Shown piece by piece: positions 61,426 to 64,000 of a stretch of 64,000 nucleotides of DNA. Location: NCBI GenBank assembly GCA_016928775.1, contig JAFGKD010000100.1, positions 62,001 through 126,000 on the forward strand. The letters run 5' to 3'. The DNA comes from Candidatus Zhuqueibacterota bacterium. GTDB lineage: Bacteria; Zhuqueibacterota; Zhuqueibacteria; Residuimicrobiales; Krinioviventaceae. The notes beneath the pieces are model-generated. The model was not told the origin of the DNA, did not search any database, and saw only the letters and a list, made by a program, of their open reading frames with translations. Every line of letters begins with the position of its first letter. Within the stretch, counting starts at the first letter, position 1. Made by a program: the position numbers and the translations under genes.

Positions 61426-61593
61426 TCGCTAACCGGTATCTCCATGAGGTCAGGATTAAGGTTAGCGGTCAAAAAGAAACAGGATTTTATTATGGATTGA
61501 GTCATAAAATGCTATTCATGCTTCTTGAACAATTAAACTTTGGCGATTTGTTGTTTATAACATATTGATTTTAAAGCCCCAAAAACCGGGGCT
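61426..61593 (+). promoter_or_regulatory. CRISPR leader with two hairpins
   Basis: This 168-base stretch lies between the cas2 stop and the first repeat. CGCTAACC (61427-61434) and GGTTAGCG (61460-61467) form a hairpin directly after cas2, a possible end of the cas transcript. AGCCCC (61575-61580) and GGGGCT (61588-61593) form another that abuts the first base of repeat 1. The middle is AT-rich. Transcription of the array from here onto the plus strand is inferred from the degenerate repeat at the other end. Confidence 0.65.
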
Positions 61594-62605
61594 GTCGCGC
61601 CCCGCGCGGGCGCGTGGATTGAAACAAATTCATCTGCCTGTGCTTCTATACGTAACTTGGTCGCGCCCCGCGCGGGCGCGTGGATTGAAACTTTTTTACC
61701 TGGTTGTAAATTAAACAGGTGATTGGGTCGCGCCCCGCGCGGGCGCGTGGATTGAAACTTTAAAATCAAAAGCAGGTCTGGCAATATAAGGAGTCGCGCC
61801 CCGCGCGGGCGCGTGGATTGAAACAAGCTCGTATTGTTTTTTCCCACCTGGTGGGAAAGTCGCGCCCCGCGCGGGCGCGTGGATTGAAACTTTTTATCGT
61901 AGTCCATCTGATAGCGTGATGCGAGTCGCGCCCCGCGCGGGCGCGTGGATTGAAACTGTGAAAGAATATGGTTCTGCACCTGACTGTTTGAGTCGCGCCC
62001 CGCGCGGGCGCGTGGATTGAAACCGCAACAGCACAAGACATTTGATTGTCTACCCAAGTCGCGCCCCGCGCGGGCGCGTGGATTGAAACTGGATCAATAA
62101 TATTGTCCATATTCAAGTTGTATTGTCGCGCCCCGCGCGGGCGCGTGGATTGAAACTTGATAGTTGATAAATTTATCCAATATGCCAAAGGTCGCGCCCC
62201 GCGCGGGCGCGTGGATTGAAACTAATTAAATTATCAACTTGTAATTGATGCGCGTATGTCGCGCCCCGCGCGGGCGCGTGGATTGAAACAAATGTTGCGC
62301 CTTCTTGCCACGAATAACCGCCCCGTCGCGCCCCGCGCGGGCGCGTGGATTGAAACGGTTTTAGGTTATGCTGTTGAGACGTTAAAGAAAGTCGCGCCCC
62401 GCGCGGGCGCGTGGATTGAAACATATATAATTGTGCTACTTCCGGTGTTGCTCCTGTCGCGCCCCGCGCGGGCGCGTGGATTGAAACTCTGCCATTCCGT
62501 TACTATATTTAAAATATCCTGTCGCGCCCCGCGCGGGCGCGTGGATTGAAACCGGTTCAGGAAACGAAAATATTAGAGGAATAGTTTAGTCGCGCCCCGC
62601 GCGGG
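61594..62605 (+). CRISPR. Type I-C CRISPR array, 15 intact repeats and one degenerate
   Basis: Repeats are 32 bases. Each begins GTCGCGCCCCGCGCGGG and ends GTGGATTGAAAC, with a palindromic GCGCCC...GGGCGC core, the sequence of known I-C repeats. Starts: 61594, 61660, 61727, 61793, 61859, 61925, 61992, 62058, 62125, 62191, 62258, 62325, 62391, 62456 and 62521, all seemingly identical. A sixteenth at 62589 keeps only the first 17 bases and then diverges, marking the leader-distal end. The 15 spacers measure 33-36 bases. The fourth spacer (61825-61858) ends in a palindrome. No spacer matches elsewhere in the window as far as I can see. Confidence 0.98.
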
Positions 62606-62941
62606 TGGTTTAATTGTTAGTGCCAACAAAATAAAAGAAGGAACAAAACTTTTTCATTTCTCTATTTGAAATTACAGATGTATAACTTGGACTTATATAT
62701 CAAGAAGCGATTTCCCAACCAGATTGATTTCTCTGATCCTGCTAATCTAGAAATGAGAATTTGAAAGACTCAATCGAGAAAAATAGAACTCGTTTGACAA
62801 CATATAGAACAAACTCAACGTGCCCTTTAGAAACCAATAGATAATACCTCCGTAAACAGACTTGATACTCAGACCTCAATCCCTAATACTACTTAATACA
62901 ACCACATGACAAGTGAATTTAAAATAAAAGGAATCTTGCGC
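62606..62941. other. AT-rich gap between CRISPR array and CotH-like gene
   Basis: These 336 bases are AT-rich and contain no convincing gene, hairpin or repeat. Only an AAAGGA ribosome site just before ATG 62942 stands out, so the promoter of the next gene must lie here. Confidence 0.6.
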
Positions 62942-64000
62942 ATGAAAATGATAAAAAACCTTGTAATCTTTACTTTATTATTGATAACAATCACTATTTG
63001 TATGGCTCAACCTGATGAAATAGATCATTGGGAGACTGCTATTTTTTTCAATGATTCTTGCAGCTATTTCATAGGTAATACAGAACCGGATTCTAATTGG
63101 CGAGCATTAACATTTCATGACAGCACCTGGATTAAAGCCCTAGCCGGGATTGGATATGCGGATAATGACGATATCACAATTATCGAAAAATGTCTGTCCG
63201 TCTATATAAGAATTCCCTTTAATATCGTTGACACCAGCAAGATTGCAGAAGCGATTTTTAGTATCGATTATGATGACGCTTTTGTGGCCTACATCAACGA
63301 TGTCGAAATTGCCAGGGCAGGGATATCGGGTGAACACCCGCCCCATGATCAACCGGCGGATACGGAACATGAAGCCCTATTTCATCAAGGGAGAATTCCA
63401 GATGATATTATTCTCAAGAAATCCATCGTAAATCAATGTCTAAGGCAGGGTGACAATGTATTAGCTGTTCAAGTCCACAATATCAGTGCGGATGACAATG
63501 ATATGACATCACTCTTGTTTCTCTATCTGGGGATCACAGATGATTCCAGAAATTATCGGCCCACACCTGAGTGGTTTACGAATCCATATATTTTGACGTC
63601 ATCAAATCTACCCATAATGGTGATCGATACGGAAGGAGGAACCATTGTTGATGAGCCCAAAACTATGGCGCATATGGGCATTATTAACAATGGTCCAGGA
63701 CAGAGAAATCATCTCACTGATCCTTGCAATGAATATGACGGTTGGATTGGGATTGAATACCGTGGCAATATGTCGATGAATTTCCCTAAAAAGCCTTTTA
63801 CATTCGAAACGCGAAACAAAGAAGGAGCCGACAGCAATATTGTGCTGTTGGATTTACCCAAAGAAAATGATTTTATCCTGCGCGCACTGTTTATTGATAG
63901 AACGTTGATGCGTGATGCTATTGCCTATAATTTATCTAGAAGTATAGGACGCTGGGCACCGAGAACGCGTCATGTGGAACTTGTGTTGAATGGACAATAT
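62942..64000 (+). CDS. CotH-kinase-like secreted protein, N-terminal part
   Basis: The frame is open from ATG 62942 to the window end (353 codons). A signal peptide (KMIKNLVIFTLLLITITICMA) is followed by a jelly-roll-like domain (about 22-195; DSNWRALTFHDSTWIKALAGIGYAD reads like a galactose-binding or laminin-G type module, split over strands), then the CotH kinase domain begins with YDGWIGIEYRGNMSMNFPKK, FETRNKEGADSNIVLLDLP, DFILRALFIDRTLMRDAIAY and WAPRTRHVELVLNGQY. CotH proteins are atypical surface kinases; in FCB bacteria such secreted members often carry sorting tails. The AAAGGA site before the ATG supports the start. The end lies outside the window. Confidence 0.85.
   Translation, partial: MKMIKNLVIFTLLLITITICMAQPDEIDHWETAIFFNDSCSYFIGNTEPDSNWRALTFHDSTWIKALAGIGYADNDDITIIEKCLSVYIRIPFNIVDTSKIAEAIFSIDYDDAFVAYINDVEIARAGISGEHPPHDQPADTEHEALFHQGRIPDDIILKKSIVNQCLRQGDNVLAVQVHNISADDNDMTSLLFLYLGITDDSRNYRPTPEWFTNPYILTSSNLPIMVIDTEGGTIVDEPKTMAHMGIINNGPGQRNHLTDPCNEYDGWIGIEYRGNMSMNFPKKPFTFETRNKEGADSNIVLLDLPKENDFILRALFIDRTLMRDAIAYNLSRSIGRWAPRTRHVELVLNGQY

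Noticed and set aside
61533..62424. Long minus-strand ORFs through the array with repeated FQSTRPRGAR and NPRARAGRD strings
   Set aside because: They are translations of the CRISPR repeats and spacers in other frames, not proteins.
62256..62549. Plus-strand ORF with repeated SRPARARGLK strings
   Set aside because: Same reason: it is the CRISPR repeat read in frame.

Overview
The window looks like a chromosome segment from a heterotrophic Gram-negative bacterium of the FCB/Calditrichota-KSB1 type. This placement is inference. It rests on two secreted proteins ending in a NYPNPFNP...G(L/V)Y-Y-(R)L type sorting domain (22220-23323 and 31450-35118), a GH97 lipoprotein, many exported Gfo/Idh/MocA oxidoreductases and sulfatases, a LolA/FtsX exporter, and a complete menaquinone pathway. 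No rRNA or tRNA genes were seen.

Layout. 1-5027: end of a surface polysaccharide operon (flippase, GT4, sulfatase-fold enzyme, GT4, WecG/TagA-type transferase), all coupled by stop/start overlaps. 5109-26308: a catabolic and secreted-enzyme region, with a beta-propeller/Fn3 protein, NamZ-type exo-muramidase, DUF1028 protein, Gfo/Idh/MocA enzymes (Sec or Tat exported), glycosylasparaginase, sulfatase, HELGH peptidase, YggS, CocE-type hydrolase, GH97, a CBM protein and a beta-lactamase-fold hydrolase. 26417-27486: ECF sigma factor with its zinc anti-sigma factor. 27614-31289: TrmB, a cytosolic Gfo/Idh/MocA enzyme, a TauE/SafE permease and small membrane proteins. 31450-35792: a large M4 metalloprotease preceded by a lipoprotein that consists only of an M4-type propeptide. 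36027-42234: TetR, outer-membrane protein, MacB/Lol-like ABC exporter and LolA-like protein, interrupted by an element that resembles a 23S rRNA intervening sequence (IVS). 42538-51890: menG-F-D-H-B-A-C-E plus a convergent hot-dog thioesterase, which is probably the DHNA-CoA hydrolase. 51945-52246: a nested inverted-repeat element. 52458-62605: a complete type I-C CRISPR-Cas system (cas3, cas5c, cas8c with an internal cas11c start, cas7c, a four-helix bundle gene, cas4, cas1, cas2, then an array of 15 intact repeats plus one degenerate repeat). 62942-64000: start of a secreted CotH-kinase-like protein that leaves the window.

Most notable points. (1) Two proteins of the S23/four-helix bundle family sit inside unrelated operons. 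One is bracketed by complementary arms exactly like an rRNA IVS, inside an ABC exporter operon. The other is translationally coupled to cas4 inside the I-C cas operon. (2) A truncated Cas3 HD fragment lies just upstream of intact cas3. (3) A free-standing protease propeptide lipoprotein sits next to its likely protease. (4) Several families of palindromic intergenic repeats are present, one of them read in frame inside the 5' end of a LolA-like gene.
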